Source of the DNA: an uncultured Alphaproteobacteria bacterium
GTDB lineage: Bacteria > Pseudomonadota > Alphaproteobacteria > UBA8366 > GCA-2717185
Assembly: GCA_943788635.1 (NCBI GenBank)
Contig: CALSRA010000020.1
Span: forward strand, 1-64,000
Reading direction: 5' to 3'
DNA length: 64,000 nt
Part shown: positions 21,781 to 32,077 of the stretch, one piece after another
How the letters are laid out: each line of letters starts with the position of its first letter
Numbering within the stretch: position 1 is the first letter of the stretch
Notes under the pieces: model-generated
Told to the model about the DNA's origin: nothing
Database searches by the model: none
The model's input: the letters and a program-made list of their open reading frames with translations, nothing else
Position numbers and translations under genes: made by a program

Positions 21781-22998
21781 CTACGCCGGTTCGGCGGCGT
21801 GTTCCTGGATCGTTGTGGCGATCCCGATAGCGACCAGTACCGCAGCGCCCAGGGCATAGAAGACAAATTCAATGCCCCATTCATCTGCAATATAGCCGCC
21901 GACCAGCGGAACAATCATGGCAAATGCCGATTGCGTACCGAATTGCATGCTGACGACGGATCCGCCCAGCTGTACCGGTGTCATGTCCAGTGCCCAGCTT
22001 TGAATCACAGGTCGTACGGAAAAGATAAAGCAACCGGTGAGGCCGACGACCACAATGAGCAGCCATAAAGGCTCAATCGATGGCAGTGCAAAGATGGTAA
22101 TGCATGATCCAACGAAGCCGACCATGAGGACAGGCTTGCGTCCGATCCGGTCGGACAGGGCGCCGGCGAAGGGCGTGGCGATTGCGCCGCCGACCTGCAG
22201 AACCATCACGATGACGCCGAGCCAGAAGGGGTCATCCATGAATGCCGCAACGAAATAGAGCGGCAGAAAGGTGCGCAGCCCGGCCTGGCTGGTGCCCCGA
22301 AAGCCCGACATGATCAGGACTTTCCATATCTGCACGTTCCCGACCAGTTGCCGCATACCTGACATGTAAAGTTTTGCGCCGCCACGGGAGGCGGGCGTGT
22401 GCACTTCGGGTGCCTGTGAGGAGGCAAAGACAAAGAAGAGAAGGGCGGCGGCGCCGAGCGGCACAATTGCGCCGGCCATTGCCGCACCGTTCCAGCCGAA
22501 TGCCGCAATCAGCAGACCGGCGGCAATCGGCGCCGCCGCATCGCCGATGCTGGCGCCGATTGTGTGAAAGGAAAGCGCCAATCCGCGCCGTTCCGAATAG
22601 GTTGATGACAGGAACGATATCGCCGCCGGATGCCAAAGGGTATTCATCATCGCAACAAGCGACACGGATACGGCAATCATCAGATAGCTTGTCGACCAAC
22701 CAACAAAAAACAATCCAAATGCGGCAATAGCTGTCGCCGCAATCTGGCAGGCACGACGCCGACCGGTAATATCAACGATCATACCGCTGGGAATATTGGC
22801 GAACAGCGAACTGGTGTGAATGAGAGATGCCAAAAGCCCGGTTTGGAAGTATGTCAGACCGAATTCGACTTTGATGTATGGAAGGACCACGTAAAATATT
22901 GCCAGGGCCCAGTGCAGGGAACCGTGCGAGCCCGCAAGGATAAACAAGGGGGTCCGCCCGATAGCGCCAAACCCTCGGTTTTGGTCGATTGAAGTCAA
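21781..22998 (-). CDS. MFS transporter
   Basis: 12-TM-type protein with SGMIVDITGRRR and ALSDRIGRKPVL loop motifs. Confidence 0.9.
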   Translation of the reverse strand: MTSIDQNRGFGAIGRTPLFILAGSHGSLHWALAIFYVVLPYIKVEFGLTYFQTGLLASLIHTSSLFANIPSGMIVDITGRRRACQIAATAIAAFGLFFVGWSTSYLMIAVSVSLVAMMNTLWHPAAISFLSSTYSERRGLALSFHTIGASIGDAAAPIAAGLLIAAFGWNGAAMAGAIVPLGAAALLFFVFASSQAPEVHTPASRGGAKLYMSGMRQLVGNVQIWKVLIMSGFRGTSQAGLRTFLPLYFVAAFMDDPFWLGVIVMVLQVGGAIATPFAGALSDRIGRKPVLMVGFVGSCITIFALPSIEPLWLLIVVVGLTGCFIFSVRPVIQSWALDMTPVQLGGSVVSMQFGTQSAFAMIVPLVGGYIADEWGIEFVFYALGAAVLVAIGIATTIQEHAAEPA

Positions 22999-23096
22999 TG
23001 GTTTGTCATTTCCTGTACGGCGAATACTCGCGCCTGTCGCCTGATTAACCGGATTCGGGCGGTTGGTGTCAATCGACCCCGTACAATTGTGTCAGG

Positions 23097-24668
23097 TTAT
23101 ACGGTCTGATGCCGCCAGCGCTCTATTGTCTCCGCGATGAACTGCGAATCGTCATCCGGGTCCCGCCAGCTTTCAGAGAATGAGGCGACACCGCTGCGCG
23201 GTTGATGCTCTGGATCAAGATTGTCAAAACGAATGCGCATCGGCACCGTCACCCCTTCGCCCACGACGACGGCTTCCTGCATGCGCAGGGCCGGCAGGGC
23301 ATTCATCAGCCCAAGCCCGCTTTCCGGCACCGCATTGCGCACGAACTCCTGATCGGGGCCATTGCTCATGCGCAGCACGAACAAGGTATTGCATTGCGAG
23401 AGGATACCCAGCGAGAGTTCGGACGGTCGCTGGGTAATCAGGCACAGCGACACTCCGTATTTTCGGCCTTCCTTGGCAATCCGGCTCATGACTTTCTTGG
23501 TTGGACCAAAGCCGCTGTCATCCGCCGCGACGTAGCGGTGTGCCTCCTCGCAGGCCAGCAGAACCGGAACCGCTTTTCCGCCGGTGTTCCACAGGGCAAA
23601 ATCAAAGACTGTCCGGCAAAGCATTGAAACCACGACATCGATGATTTCCGACGGCACGCCGGACAGATCGACGATGGTCATAGGCTTGCCGCCAACAGGG
23701 ACGCGCAGCAGGCGCGACAGGATATCCTTCATATTGTCCCAGACATCCAGCCCGGAGAACATGAACGAGAACCGCGTATCGTCTTTCAGGGCCTGGATTC
23801 TGGCCTGCAGGCGCAAATAGGGAATGGTGATGTCGGGCCGGTCCAGCTTTGTCATCTGACCTTCAATGCACCGGGCCAAAGTACCGAGGTGATAAGGCAC
23901 CGGCGTGTCGACGGTGATGTGTTCCGTTGTGCCATGTTTTTCCGCATAGGCGCGTTTTGCTTCCAGCATTGCCGATTTCAGGATCGCAATTTCGCTGTCC
24001 CGGTACAGACCTTCCCGGCTCACCAGCACGGCGACGCTTTCCTCAAAATTCAGCAACCAGTAGGGCAGCCGCAACGACGTAAGGGTGATGAGCTCGGCGA
24101 CGTCACCGAAGCAATGGGCATATTCATTGTGTGGATCGAGAAAGATAATATGTCCGTAGGGATGTTCAGTCAGGATCGTGCGGAGGATTAGCGCCGCTGC
24201 ACATGATTTGCCGGAACCGGTTGTGCCCAGAATTGCGAAATGATGCCCCAGCAGTTTATCCGTTATGGCATAGGCCGGCAGGCTGCGGTCCTGATGGATC
24301 GTGCCAACGCGTATCGTATCGACTCCGGGACGCGCGTAGACTCTTGCCAGATCGCTGGCGGTCGCAACGGTAACCGGGGCGTCAAGCGGTGGGTAAACCG
24401 AAACACCACGCTCGAACTTGCTGTCGTCGACTGTTTCACCCAGAAGCTCAATGTCGAACATCCGGCGCTCACGCCCCGTACCGGGATCAGTTAGCATTTC
24501 GGTGCGCAGGTTATCGATAAGCCCGTATACTTCTGCTCCGGCCGCCGGAACTTTCACGAGGGCGCCAAACTGCACGGCGGCGCTGTCCTGGTCTTCGTCC
24601 ACCACGGCGGAAATAATCGCGCCCGATACCGCGACAACGCGCCCGATCCGACCGGCTGTTTCTTCCAT
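23097..24668 (-). CDS. HerA-like (DUF87) ATPase
   Basis: GHHFAILGTTGSGKSCAAALILR Walker A, PVLLACEEAHRYV Walker B, LCLITQRPSELSLGILSQCNTLFVLR. Confidence 0.88.
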   Translation of the reverse strand: MEETAGRIGRVVAVSGAIISAVVDEDQDSAAVQFGALVKVPAAGAEVYGLIDNLRTEMLTDPGTGRERRMFDIELLGETVDDSKFERGVSVYPPLDAPVTVATASDLARVYARPGVDTIRVGTIHQDRSLPAYAITDKLLGHHFAILGTTGSGKSCAAALILRTILTEHPYGHIIFLDPHNEYAHCFGDVAELITLTSLRLPYWLLNFEESVAVLVSREGLYRDSEIAILKSAMLEAKRAYAEKHGTTEHITVDTPVPYHLGTLARCIEGQMTKLDRPDITIPYLRLQARIQALKDDTRFSFMFSGLDVWDNMKDILSRLLRVPVGGKPMTIVDLSGVPSEIIDVVVSMLCRTVFDFALWNTGGKAVPVLLACEEAHRYVAADDSGFGPTKKVMSRIAKEGRKYGVSLCLITQRPSELSLGILSQCNTLFVLRMSNGPDQEFVRNAVPESGLGLMNALPALRMQEAVVVGEGVTVPMRIRFDNLDPEHQPRSGVASFSESWRDPDDDSQFIAETIERWRHQTV

Positions 24669-24949
24669 AAAAATTCCGTCCTGCTGTGGTCCCTGGTGGC
24701 GGGGATGCCTGGAGGCTTCCAAGGCACCATGAAATCCTTTGAATTTCGTTAACGTCGATTAACCAAAACCGGCGTTAAACAATCTTTAAGCAATAAGATC
24801 GAATTTTACAGGCAGTAAGCTGAAGGTTTTCTCGCATATGCTTCATACTCAAGAACCCTATTACAGCGGCGACAAAGGCTTGATGACATGGGCCTTCCGT
24901 CAAAGCGGCTCTCATCGAAAATGAAACATCAAAACGCGGCTAATTCCCC

Positions 24950-26893
24950 ATGGCTGAGAGCGCGCTGATGAATCGCGAGCGGCGCATTCAGGACTTCGCG
25001 GAGACGGCGTCTGACTGGTTCTGGGAGATGGATGAGAATCTGCGGTTCTCCTATATGTCGCCCAATGTCAGACGGGTTCTTGGTGTTGCACCGGAATCAC
25101 TGCTCGGCAAGACACGGGAGGACAGCCTGGGCGAAAACTGCGACCGCCAGGCCTGGGATACCCATTTACGGACTCTTCGCGCTCATCTCCCTTTTCATGG
25201 CTTTACCTTTGCCTGGAAGGGCGAACGGTGGGTGCGCATCAGCGGCACGCCCATATTCAATGCTGATGGCAGCTTCGCCGGGTATCGCGGGATGGGTAGC
25301 GATATTTCCGAAATCAAAAAGGCGGAACAAGCGTTTCGGGAAAGCGAAAGGCGCTTTCGGGATTTCGCGGAATCCAGTGCCGACTGGTTTTGGGAAATGG
25401 ACGAGAACCTGCGTTTCACGTGGATGTCACCGAATGTCGAACAAATTGTCGGTGTCCCGCCGGAATGGCACTACGGAAAAACACGCCAGGATTTGCTGGG
25501 CGACAATTACGATGCCGATCTCTGGGACGCGCATTTCCAGGTTCTGAACGAACGCAAAGCGTTTCGCGATTTTGTGTTTTTGCGCCAAGGCGATGGCATT
25601 CCGCAAAAATGGATTCAGACCAGCGGTAAGCCAATCTTTGATATGGAGAACCGTTTTCTGGGCTACCGCGGAACAGGTAGCGATATTACCAGGGCGCGGG
25701 AAACGGAAGAGCAGTTGCTGCAGGCACAAAAGATGGAAACGGTTGGACAGTTGACCGGTGGCATTGCGCATGACTTCAACAATCTGCTCGGTATCGTCAT
25801 TGGAAACCTCGATTTTCTGGCGGAATCGGCCGGTATTGATGATGATCAGCAAACACTCATCGCAACAGCGCTTCAGTCGGCGTTGCGCGGCGCGGACCTG
25901 ACGCATCGGCTGCTGGCATTTTCGCGTGGCCAGACCCTGAAACCGGAATCAAAGGATCTTGGTGATCTGATTGCGGGCATTACCGGGCTCCTGGAACGAA
26001 CCCTGGGCGAGGCGATCGCGATTAACGTCGTCGCCGGTACGAATCTGAAAATGACGTATATCGACCCGTCACAATTCGAATCAGCGCTGCTCAACCTCGC
26101 CGTGAATTCGCTGCACGCCATGCCGGACGGCGGCAAATTGACGATTGAAACCGCGAATGTCGATATCGATTCCGGATACGCGCACAGCCATCTGGACGTA
26201 AGCCCGGGCAGTTATGTCATGCTGGCCGTTTCGGACACCGGCTGCGGCATGCCGCGCGCGGTCAGGGAACAGGTCTTTGAGCCCTTTTTTACGACGAAGC
26301 CGGTTGGCAAGGGCAGCGGCCTTGGCCTTAGCATGGTGCATGGATTCGTAAAACAGTCGGGCGGGCATGTGCGAATCTACAGCGAGCCTGACAAGGGTAC
26401 GACGATCCGGCTGTACTTCCCGGTGTCGGTCCGGGAAGCATTGCCGGTTGTCGCCAAAACGGAATATGAACCCGAATCCAGGGGACAAGGCGAAACCGTG
26501 TTGGTCGTTGAAGACGATGACGGGCTGCGGGACATGGCGGTCACGGTAATACGGAAACTGGGTTACCGCGTGGTTGAAGCACGTGATGGCCTGGCAGCCC
26601 TGAGCCTGATCGATCACGATGACACAATCGACCTTTTATTTACCGATGTTGTTTTGCCGCGCGGCATGAACGGGCATGAACTTGCGCAGGAATCGTTGCG
26701 CCGCCGACCGAACCTGAAGGTTCTGTATACATCCGGATATACGGACAACGCGATCCTGAACAATGGATTGCTGGATTCGGGTTTTGAACTTGTTTCAAAA
26801 CCTTATATGCGGGCCGAGCTGGCAATTCGATTGCGGCAGGCATTGCTCCGGAAAGCCGGGGTACAGGATAGCGGTTCAACTATGGACGCCTGA
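24950..26893 (+). CDS. Tandem-PAS hybrid sensor histidine kinase/response regulator, soluble
   Basis: Two near-duplicate PAS domains ([12 protein letters not shown]), [12 protein letters not shown], HATPase [18 protein letters not shown], C-terminal [15 protein letters not shown]. Confidence 0.93.
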   Translation: MAESALMNRERRIQDFAETASDWFWEMDENLRFSYMSPNVRRVLGVAPESLLGKTREDSLGENCDRQAWDTHLRTLRAHLPFHGFTFAWKGERWVRISGTPIFNADGSFAGYRGMGSDISEIKKAEQAFRESERRFRDFAESSADWFWEMDENLRFTWMSPNVEQIVGVPPEWHYGKTRQDLLGDNYDADLWDAHFQVLNERKAFRDFVFLRQGDGIPQKWIQTSGKPIFDMENRFLGYRGTGSDITRARETEEQLLQAQKMETVGQLTGGIAHDFNNLLGIVIGNLDFLAESAGIDDDQQTLIATALQSALRGADLTHRLLAFSRGQTLKPESKDLGDLIAGITGLLERTLGEAIAINVVAGTNLKMTYIDPSQFESALLNLAVNSLHAMPDGGKLTIETANVDIDSGYAHSHLDVSPGSYVMLAVSDTGCGMPRAVREQVFEPFFTTKPVGKGSGLGLSMVHGFVKQSGGHVRIYSEPDKGTTIRLYFPVSVREALPVVAKTEYEPESRGQGETVLVVEDDDGLRDMAVTVIRKLGYRVVEARDGLAALSLIDHDDTIDLLFTDVVLPRGMNGHELAQESLRRRPNLKVLYTSGYTDNAILNNGLLDSGFELVSKPYMRAELAIRLRQALLRKAGVQDSGSTMDA

Positions 26894-26905
26894 TTCAGCC
26901 TGGCG

Positions 26906-27433
26906 TCACTGTTTCGTAATCAGTTCCAGTATGCGATCCAGCGTCGCATCTGCAATGTCGGCCAGTTCAGCGGGGGATCGATTCTGTATCGGATGGGGCA
27001 CCCAGGCCAGACCCGCCGAAAACCCCAACGACTTCATTTGCGCATCGGCGGCCGGAACAAATGCTTCCGATGCGACGGCGCAGCCGGGGATGCCACGACG
27101 GTCCAGGGTCTGCAAGTCATGCAAACTGCACGACGTACACGATCCTCAGTCCGCCAGCCCTTCGACGACGACGTCGCAGCGTTCGATGATTTCCTGCAGC
27201 ACAGATTCAGGGGCCGGCTTGGTATGCGTCGGTTTTTCGAAGCGCAAAACGTTAAGGCCTCGCCCTGTCAGCCGTTCTTCGACATAGTCAAGAAACTCTG
27301 CGCTGCGCTCTTTCGAAATGCTCAGCAGACCGATGGTTGCACCCGACAGGTCCGCTGGCGGGGTCAGCCTTTCGCGTTGTACCGCGGCGGTTTCCGCCGT
27401 CGGGTCACGCATAAGATATCCTTTTGGAATCAT
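26906..27433 (-). CDS. UGSC-family (seleno)protein; in-frame TGA at 27146-27148 read as Sec96
   Basis: ORFs 27146..27433 and 26906..27124 lie in one frame; joined sequence ...CDVVVEGLAD-U-GSCTSCSLHDLQTLDRRGIPGCAVASEAF... contains a UGSC motif; SECIS-like hairpin follows the TGA. Confidence 0.85.
27111..27139 (-). promoter_or_regulatory. Candidate bacterial SECIS element
   Basis: Minus strand GTCGTGCA-GTT-TGCATGAC: 8-bp stem with one G-U and GTT apical loop starting 20 nt after TGA, plus a 4-bp lower helix across a 1x1 mismatch. Confidence 0.75.
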
Positions 27434-28854
27434 GTGCCAATCTCCTGAGATACAATCTGTACATCTTCGTTGCGACGATGCGCGGTCCAGCCGCCAATGA
27501 TCGCCGAGAATAATCCGCCAACGCCACCGGCGCGTACCACCAGCAATCCGCCGGGATGGAACTTGTCGATCATTTCGTCGGCGCGCGCGGGGTCAATGCC
27601 CTCTTCAACGCCGCCGGCGCCCTCCACAATCTCGTGTCCCGGCCGCTTCAGCGCCTGCCAGATACCCGCTTCGATTTCCGCCCGGCCCCAGCCGCCTTCC
27701 CGGAAAATGGCGTAATGATCCGGGGAGAGAACAAGGATCGCATGCGACCATTGCGCCAGCTTCGGGTGACAGACAGACCACAGCGCGAGCGCCAGTGATC
27801 GCGCCAGGCTTTCCGGGTCGCGTGATTTCTGATCCGCAACACCTTGTACCCCGTCACCATGGAACAGGGTCACGGTGGACGTGCCGGCTGCGTGACCGCG
27901 TGCCAGGTTAAGGGGTACCCAATCCGGATCGGATTCGTCTTCCGCAAAACAGAAAGTGTATTTACCCGGGTTCCCCAAAATGGACCGGTCGATTTCCTGC
28001 GGCCGTCCGCCGCCGACATTGCGGATGATGAGTTGCAGCGCACGGCCGATCGTAGCATTCGCCCGGTTGCCCTGGCCCAGGGCGTTCCCCTGTGAATTCA
28101 TGCCGATCCGTTTGGCCACCGGCCCGTTGACGATGATGACCGGGCCCGAAAACCACAGGGTCGCGAGCAGCCCGTGCATCGAGAATTCCGGCTTGAGGAC
28201 GGCGTCCACGGCCGCCAGGACCACCGGGAAATATTCCGGCCGACACCCTGCCATGACCGCATTGATTGCGGCCTTTTCGACCGTGCAGGGAATCAGGTTC
28301 GGCGGTATGTCGCCAATGATCTCATCGGGTTTGCGGGTGGTCCCGGCCAGCATCCGGGCGATGCGCAGGTCGGTCGCGGGAATGACCGGCAATCCATCCG
28401 TCCAGCCGCGGTCATAGGCGACTTCCGCCGGATCATCCATCTCGTCGACTTCGATGGCGCGGGATTCAAAGTGCATATTGCCGAACTTCAGCGCCAGCCG
28501 TTCCGGCATGCCCGGTTCCACAGACTTTGATCCGCAACCGGGCCGGAAGACCGGCAGGTTTTCACCCAGCGCATTGATTCCCGTGACGCGCACCCAGTCA
28601 GCGCGGTCCCAGCCTTCGGTGCGGGTCGTTTCACGCCCGTTTTCGATTCGGATCAGGGTGGGCACAATTTCCACGTTATGCCGCCATGATTCTTCCAGCG
28701 ACGTGTCATCCAGGGCACCGCCGGTTGCTTCCGGAAATGTCGTGTCGTCCTGGGAATACAGGGTCAGCGTCGAAACGTTCTGCAGGTCTGCCAAAACCGG
28801 GGCAACCATCTGGCAGGTTTCGCAGTCGCGTTTGACAATAACGAGGTATTCCAT
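27430..28854 (-). CDS. Thioredoxin-fold N-terminal domain (RDCETC) fused to a large uncharacterised domain; 4-nt overlap with the UGSC gene
   Basis: MEYLVIVKRDCETCQMVAPVLADL thioredoxin-like CxxC; long C-terminal region not recognised; ATGA overlap with 26906..27433. Confidence 0.7.
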   Translation of the reverse strand: MEYLVIVKRDCETCQMVAPVLADLQNVSTLTLYSQDDTTFPEATGGALDDTSLEESWRHNVEIVPTLIRIENGRETTRTEGWDRADWVRVTGINALGENLPVFRPGCGSKSVEPGMPERLALKFGNMHFESRAIEVDEMDDPAEVAYDRGWTDGLPVIPATDLRIARMLAGTTRKPDEIIGDIPPNLIPCTVEKAAINAVMAGCRPEYFPVVLAAVDAVLKPEFSMHGLLATLWFSGPVIIVNGPVAKRIGMNSQGNALGQGNRANATIGRALQLIIRNVGGGRPQEIDRSILGNPGKYTFCFAEDESDPDWVPLNLARGHAAGTSTVTLFHGDGVQGVADQKSRDPESLARSLALALWSVCHPKLAQWSHAILVLSPDHYAIFREGGWGRAEIEAGIWQALKRPGHEIVEGAGGVEEGIDPARADEMIDKFHPGGLLVVRAGGVGGLFSAIIGGWTAHRRNEDVQIVSQEIGT

Positions 28855-28941
28855 CCGGGTTCAGGTCTCGACTTTCATTGCTGGAAAAACAGTCAGACTG
28901 GCCAATTCGCCGTTCCTTTTGCACCAATAGCGGTGCGCCTG

Positions 28942-30882
28942 TCAGCGGTTCATGCGGTTCTCGATAAGGTCATCGACAACGGCAGGCTCGGCCAGTGTGG
29001 ACGTATCGCCAAGATTGCTGAATTCATCCTCGGCGATCTTGCGCAGAATGCGTCGCATGATCTTGCCGGAACGTGTTTTCGGCAAACCGGGCGCCCATTG
29101 GATCAGGTCCGGCGATGCGATGGGGCCGATTTCCTTGCGGACCCACTGCACCAGTTCCTTGCGCAGATCCTCGCTTGGTTCGATGCCGATATTAAGGGTG
29201 ACATAGGCGTAAATGCCCTGGCCCTTGATGTCATGCGGATAGCCGACGACGGCGGCTTCCGCGACACCCTTGTGCGCGACCAGAGCGGATTCCACCTCCG
29301 CCGTACCCATGCGGTGGCCGGAGACATTGATGACGTCGTCGACGCGGCCGGTGATCCAGTAATAGCCGTCGGCATCCCGGCGCACGCCGTCGCCGCTGAA
29401 ATACTTACCGGGAAAGTCCTTGAAATACGCATCGACGAAGCGGTCGTGATCGCCATACAGCGTCCGCATCTGGCCGGGCCAGCTATCGGCGATACACAAC
29501 ACGCCTTCGGTTTCGCCTTCCAGAATATTGCCTTGTGCATCGACCACTTGCGGGACAATGCCGAAGAACGGCCGCGTTGCTGAACCCGGTTTCAACATGG
29601 TCGCACCTGGCAGCGGTGTAACAAGGATGCCGCCGGTTTCTGTCTGCCACCAGGTATCCACGATCGGGCAGCGTTCCTCGCCGACGATATGATAATACCA
29701 TTCCCAGGCTTCCGGATTGATCGGTTCGCCAACCGAACCCAACAACCGGATCGATTTGCGGCTGGTCTTTGTGACCGGGTCATTGCCTTCGCGCATCAGG
29801 GCGCGGATTGCCGTGGGCGCCGTGTAGTAGATATTGACCTGATGCTTGTCGCAGACCTGCCAGTGACGGCTGGCGTCCGGGTAATTCGGCACACCTTCGA
29901 ACATCAGTGTCGTTGCGCCATTGGCGAGCGGGCCATACAGGATGTAACTGTGACCGGTGACCCAGCCGACATCGGCGGTGCACCAGTAGATATCGCCATC
30001 GTGATAGTCGAAGACATACTGATGCGTCATGGACGCGTACACCATGTACCCGCCGGTCGTGTGCAACACGCCCTTGGGCTTGCCGGTTGATCCGGACGTG
30101 TACAGGATAAACAGCGGGTCTTCCGCGTTCATGACCTCTGCGGGACAGTCGGCTGAGGCACCTTCGACGAGGTCGTGGTACCAGACATCACGACCGTCTT
30201 CCCAGCCCGTCTTCTCGCCGGTGCGCCGGACGACAACGCATTTCTCGATCGTCGGGCAGGTTTTCAGCGCGGCATCGGTATTGGCCTTCAGCGGAATCTT
30301 GCGGCCGGCGCGGATGCCTTCATCGGCAGTGATGACGATATTGGATTCGCAGTCATGGATGCGGCCCGCCAGGGCATCGGGGGAAAACCCGCCGAATACG
30401 ACTGAATGGATCGCGCCGATACGCGCGCAGGCCAGCATGGCGACGGCGGCTTCAGGAATCATCGGCATGTAGATGGTGATGCGGTCGCCTTTCTTGGCGC
30501 CGATGGATTTCAGCCCGTTGGCGAACTTGCAGACCTGTTCATGCAGTTCGCGGTAGGTGAGTTTGGCGTCCTCTTTCGGGTCGTCCCCTTCCCAGATGAT
30601 CGCCGTCTGGTCGCCACGTGTGGCCAGATGCCGGTCGAGGCAGTTATGGGACGCATTCAACGTGCCGTCTTCGTACCATTTTACATGGACGTTCGGCAGA
30701 TCATAGGAAACGTCCTTGACCTTCGTGTAGGGCGAGAACCAGTCGAGCCGCTTGCCGTGCTCTCCCCAAAAACCCTCCGGGTCTTCGACGGAATACTTGT
30801 ACATGGACAGGTATTTGTCGTTATCGACATATGCCCTGGCCGCGACATCGGCAGGTACCGGATATAAGTGTTTTTCCGACAT
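28942..30882 (-). CDS. acsA: Acetyl-CoA synthetase
   Basis: [71 protein letters not shown]. Confidence 0.97.
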   Translation of the reverse strand: MSEKHLYPVPADVAARAYVDNDKYLSMYKYSVEDPEGFWGEHGKRLDWFSPYTKVKDVSYDLPNVHVKWYEDGTLNASHNCLDRHLATRGDQTAIIWEGDDPKEDAKLTYRELHEQVCKFANGLKSIGAKKGDRITIYMPMIPEAAVAMLACARIGAIHSVVFGGFSPDALAGRIHDCESNIVITADEGIRAGRKIPLKANTDAALKTCPTIEKCVVVRRTGEKTGWEDGRDVWYHDLVEGASADCPAEVMNAEDPLFILYTSGSTGKPKGVLHTTGGYMVYASMTHQYVFDYHDGDIYWCTADVGWVTGHSYILYGPLANGATTLMFEGVPNYPDASRHWQVCDKHQVNIYYTAPTAIRALMREGNDPVTKTSRKSIRLLGSVGEPINPEAWEWYYHIVGEERCPIVDTWWQTETGGILVTPLPGATMLKPGSATRPFFGIVPQVVDAQGNILEGETEGVLCIADSWPGQMRTLYGDHDRFVDAYFKDFPGKYFSGDGVRRDADGYYWITGRVDDVINVSGHRMGTAEVESALVAHKGVAEAAVVGYPHDIKGQGIYAYVTLNIGIEPSEDLRKELVQWVRKEIGPIASPDLIQWAPGLPKTRSGKIMRRILRKIAEDEFSNLGDTSTLAEPAVVDDLIENRMNR

Positions 30883-30980
30883 GGTATGGACGTCCTCCCT
30901 GGGCGCATTAGCTCGTTTCCAACTACCTTATCGCCTTGCGGCGGGGGCATCCAAGCCCATTCTGGAAAGTTTTTCGTCTG

Positions 30981-31319
30981 TTACTCTAATGCTGTGAAAA
31001 CAGTGCCGTCCTTTACCGTGACGGGGAACGGCATCAGGTGGTCGCCAAGACAGGGGCCGGCGATGCAGCGCCCGGTTTCGATATCGAACATCGCACCATG
31101 GGTCGCACACATGATGTGGGTCTTGTCGCGGTTCATGAACCGGTCAGGCGACCAGTCGAGCTGCACCCAGGCATGTGGACAGGAATTGAGGTAACTAAAG
31201 GCCTGCTCGCCTTTGCGGATGATCATGATTTCCCGCTCGCCGGCCTTGGTCTGTACGGTCAGGCCCTTGCCTTCGCCATCCGGAATATCGTCCAGCCGGC
31301 AGATCATATCATCTGTCAC
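30981..31319 (-). CDS. Rieske-type [2Fe-2S] protein
   Basis: CPH...CATH ligand pairs: SCPHAWVQLDWSPDRFMNRDKTHIMCATHGAMFD. Confidence 0.9.
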   Translation of the reverse strand: MTDDMICRLDDIPDGEGKGLTVQTKAGEREIMIIRKGEQAFSYLNSCPHAWVQLDWSPDRFMNRDKTHIMCATHGAMFDIETGRCIAGPCLGDHLMPFPVTVKDGTVFTALE

Positions 31320-31322
31320 GGT

Positions 31323-31736
31323 CTAGGGTTTCGTTCTGGACATTTTCAGGATTGTCTTCCATTCCTTGTCGGTCACCGGGCATACAGACAGGCGCGATTG
31401 TTTTACCAGCGCCATATCTTCCAATTCCGGCATTGCCTTGATGTCCGCCAGCGTGACCGGCTTCTCGACCGGTTTTATGGCCTTGAAATCCACCATGCCG
31501 AAACGGCCGGATTCGTCGCTCGGGTCGAGATAGTATTCGCTGCAGACCTCGACGATACCGACAACCTGCTTTTCCTTTACGGAATGGTAGAAGAATGCCT
31601 GATCGCCGATATTCATCGCCTTCATATTGTTACAGGCCTGATAGTTGCGAACGCCATTCCAGGGTTCGATACCGACGCGCACATGATCATCCCATGACCA
31701 GCTACCCGGCTCGGATTTTATCAGCCAGTATGCCAT
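31323..31736 (-). CDS. EVE-domain protein
   Basis: MAYWLIKSEPGSWSWDDHVRVGIEPWNGVRNYQACNNMKAMNIGDQAFFYHS. Confidence 0.92.
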   Translation of the reverse strand: MAYWLIKSEPGSWSWDDHVRVGIEPWNGVRNYQACNNMKAMNIGDQAFFYHSVKEKQVVGIVEVCSEYYLDPSDESGRFGMVDFKAIKPVEKPVTLADIKAMPELEDMALVKQSRLSVCPVTDKEWKTILKMSRTKP

Positions 31737-31748
31737 TGCCTGAATCTC

Positions 31749-32051
31749 CTATGGGTTTCCTGAAGCGTCGTTCTTCGGCCAGCGATGATCATAAACATGA
31801 ACCGTATGTTGCGCGTAAAGCCCGTTTTTGGTGAAGGGTTCGTCGCTGATCTAGGCCTCTGCCGCTGCTGCATCCGGAAAATCGACGATAAAGATCGAAC
31901 CGACCCGCGTTTTCCCATCACTGCTGAAATAAGGGCCGGCAGTGATCATGCGATCCTGCGCCGCGCGCAGGTAATCCCAATGCGCCTGTTCGAAACCCGG
32001 TCGGCGGGTCAGCGCATCGGTCGCGTTGATATTATGGATCATGAACCACAT
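31749..32051 (-). pseudogene. YciI-family protein interrupted by an in-frame TAG at 31851-31853
   Basis: Frame continues past the stop as ISDEPFTKNGLYAQHTVHVYDHRWPKNDASGNP, typical of the YciI C-terminus. Confidence 0.75.
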
Positions 32052-32077
32052 GTGGCCGGGGCTCCTTACCCTGCTCC

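Noticed and set aside
24748-24764. TTAACGTCGATTAA as a CtrA-type site between herA-like gene and kinase
   Set aside because: Spacing between TTAA half sites is 6 rather than the canonical 7; not enough support.
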